A DNA stretch of 6,515 bases. It comes from Clostridiaceae bacterium. GTDB lineage: Bacteria; Bacillota; Clostridia; Oscillospirales; Acutalibacteraceae. Positions 5,422 through 6,515 of the stretch are shown here, in pieces. The notes under the pieces are model-generated. The model had not been told where the DNA came from. It saw only the letters and a list, made by a program, of their open reading frames with translations, and did not search any database. The stretch is from NCBI GenBank assembly GCA_016281115.1, contig JAEEHZ010000149.1:1-6515 (forward strand), in the 5' to 3' direction. Positions within the stretch are counted from its first letter, which is position 1, and each line of letters opens with the position of its first letter. The position numbers and the translations under genes are program-made.

Positions 5422-5469
5422 CAAAATAAAAACTGCCGCTCAAAAACAAAGCTCTTGTTTTTGAGCGGC
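5422..5469 (-). terminator. Terminator of the peptidoglycan-binding protein gene
   Basis: The arms at 5455-5469 and 5435-5449 are perfect 15-bp reverse complements (GCCGCTCAAAAACAA and TTGTTTTTGAGCGGC) around a 5-nt loop. On the minus strand AGTTTTTATTTT follows. The hairpin starts 6 bp after the stop codon of the gene. The plus strand shows no comparable T tract after it, so it acts mainly on the minus strand. Confidence 0.88.
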
Positions 5470-5475
5470 GAAATA

Positions 5476-6515
5476 TTATCTTCTTATTATTTTTTCTCGT
5501 TTTGCGCTTCTTAAATTACGGTAATCCGAATAAGCGGTTGCTTTCAACTGCGTTTTTTTCATCTTATTTAGCATAATTACTATAACGATCGTCATAAATA
5601 TTATAACAGCCAGCAATATAAGTTTTACTGCGCTTTGAGCGCTCTTGTCTTTTAACACTACCGAGTCGCCGTTTATATAAGCCGCGCTCTCGAAAGCGTT
5701 TGCGGCAATTGTCTCGCTCATGACAACATCGTCTGAGCCTGACTGTGCGCTTCTTGATATTTGCTCGTTTGTAAGCTTTTCAAAAAGCTGCGGTGTTACA
5801 ACGCCCGTTTGGCTGAGACCGTATCTTTTCTGAGCCGCCGTAACCGCAAGTCTTGTCGCGTCATCAAAATATCCGCTCAAAAGTCCGTCGTAAAGGTCAA
5901 GCGCCATAAGCTTTATTTGCAGATCTTTTACGTCGTCGCCTATATAGCCGACCTTGAGCATATCGTAATCGGGAGATTTTGGCGCTGTGGATGAGTACAA
6001 CGCAGATATTTGCTCAGAGGTAAGATGATCTGTCTCCTCTTCACCTATTTGGTTTTGATAAATATGCAATGCCTCTAAAGTGTCATCGTCAAATTCATCG
6101 GTTGGCGAACCTATAAGATAGCGCAAATCTATAAGTCTTTGTTGTATGGCTCTTACGCTGTCGCCCTTCATACCGTAGGATATGGTGCCCTCGTTTGGAT
6201 TTGCCACGGCGTTTTCATCGTATATCAAATCGCTTGTCAGGCTGTCTACAATGCCTGTGCTGTAAAGTCCGTTTGCCGATTGGAATTGAGATACGGCGAT
6301 TGCCGTCACTTCTCCGAAATATCCTGTGGGAGTATCATAGAAATAACCCAATTCCTGAAGGCGTGTTTGTATATTCAATGTTTCATCGCTGTAATCGCCG
6401 AGGGTAAGCTCATTGAACTGATACATCGGCGCGTCATCGGCATAAACTGCCTTTAATGTTTCTTCATCGGCAACACCTGTTATGTCAAGCGATGCAGCCT
6501 CTTGAAATTCGCAAA
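5476..6515 (-). CDS. Membrane-anchored protein with peptidoglycan-binding repeats (N-terminus outside window)
   Basis: The frame stays open to the right edge, so the protein is partial: 345 residues are visible and the ATG at 6424-6426 is internal, because repeat sequence continues before it (FQEAASLDITGVADEETLKA). Counting from that Met, three PG_binding_1-type repeats lie at about 9-75, 84-146 and 158-222. Each has the pattern G-D-x-V/T-x-x-(I/L)Q-x-(R/K)L, then a G-Y/E-F-D/G turn, a buried helix with F/YQ or AQ and TG-V-D/T-x-x-T. The end of a further repeat is upstream. An acidic, Ser-rich linker (about 223-266) precedes one transmembrane helix (about 267-286) and a basic tail of about 30 residues (KKTQLK...REKIIRR). 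Family knowledge: such domains bind cell-wall peptidoglycan. I infer N-outside, C-inside topology with a signal peptide beyond the window. No hydrolase or transpeptidase domain is visible; one could lie N-terminally. A strong terminator follows the stop. Confidence 0.85.
   Translation of the reverse strand, partial: CEFQEAASLDITGVADEETLKAVYADDAPMYQFNELTLGDYSDETLNIQTRLQELGYFYDTPTGYFGEVTAIAVSQFQSANGLYSTGIVDSLTSDLIYDENAVANPNEGTISYGMKGDSVRAIQQRLIDLRYLIGSPTDEFDDDTLEALHIYQNQIGEEETDHLTSEQISALYSSTAPKSPDYDMLKVGYIGDDVKDLQIKLMALDLYDGLLSGYFDDATRLAVTAAQKRYGLSQTGVVTPQLFEKLTNEQISRSAQSGSDDVVMSETIAANAFESAAYINGDSVVLKDKSAQSAVKLILLAVIIFMTIVIVIMLNKMKKTQLKATAYSDYRNLRSAKREKIIRR

Noticed and set aside
5476..6426. 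Complete gene starting at the ATG complementary to 6424-6426
   Set aside because: The frame continues to the window edge with a recognisable end of another peptidoglycan-binding repeat, and no ribosome binding site lies before this Met.

Overview
The window looks like chromosomal DNA from a low-GC, gut-type member of the Clostridia, most likely an Oscillospiraceae/Ruminococcaceae relative (Ruminococcus or [Eubacterium] siraeum-like). That placement is an inference. It rests on a dockerin-bearing surface protein, a free-standing PduL phosphotransacylase, AGGAGG-type ribosome binding sites, sigma-A-like promoters and frequent T-tailed hairpin terminators. No mobile element, CRISPR array or phage gene was recognised.

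Layout. Positions 1-1161 (+) are the 3' end of a large secreted protein made of InlB-type (Listeria-Bacteroides) repeats, a Thr/Asp/Ser-rich linker and a C-terminal type I dockerin; its start lies before the window. After a terminator comes a promoter and pduL (1317-1883, +), then a strong hairpin terminator only 17 nt before the start codon of a small alarmone synthetase (1965-2771, +). A 501-bp AT-rich gene-free stretch (2772-3272) follows. It holds an excellent promoter overlapped by a perfect palindrome, then a roughly 95-bp block of DnaA-box-like sites containing a perfect 20-bp direct repeat and a 10-bp inverted repeat. Next are an 88-residue single-span membrane protein (3273-3539, +) and a five-span membrane protein resembling DUF6512 (3597-4202, +).

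A perfect 20-bp-stem hairpin closes the plus-strand block. From there everything reads on the minus strand: tRNA-Thr(GGT) at 4415-4490 with its own promoter and terminator, uridine kinase udk (4657-5301) with promoter and terminator, and a C-terminally membrane-anchored protein with peptidoglycan-binding repeats (5476 to the right edge) with its own terminator.

The genes do not form one pathway. They read as short, separately terminated housekeeping units: acyl-phosphate metabolism (pduL), stringent-response signalling (alarmone synthetase), pyrimidine salvage (udk), translation (tRNA-Thr) and two cell-surface proteins. The least explained part is the 2772-3272 intergenic region, whose DnaA-box-like cluster and operator-like palindrome are not accounted for by the flanking genes.
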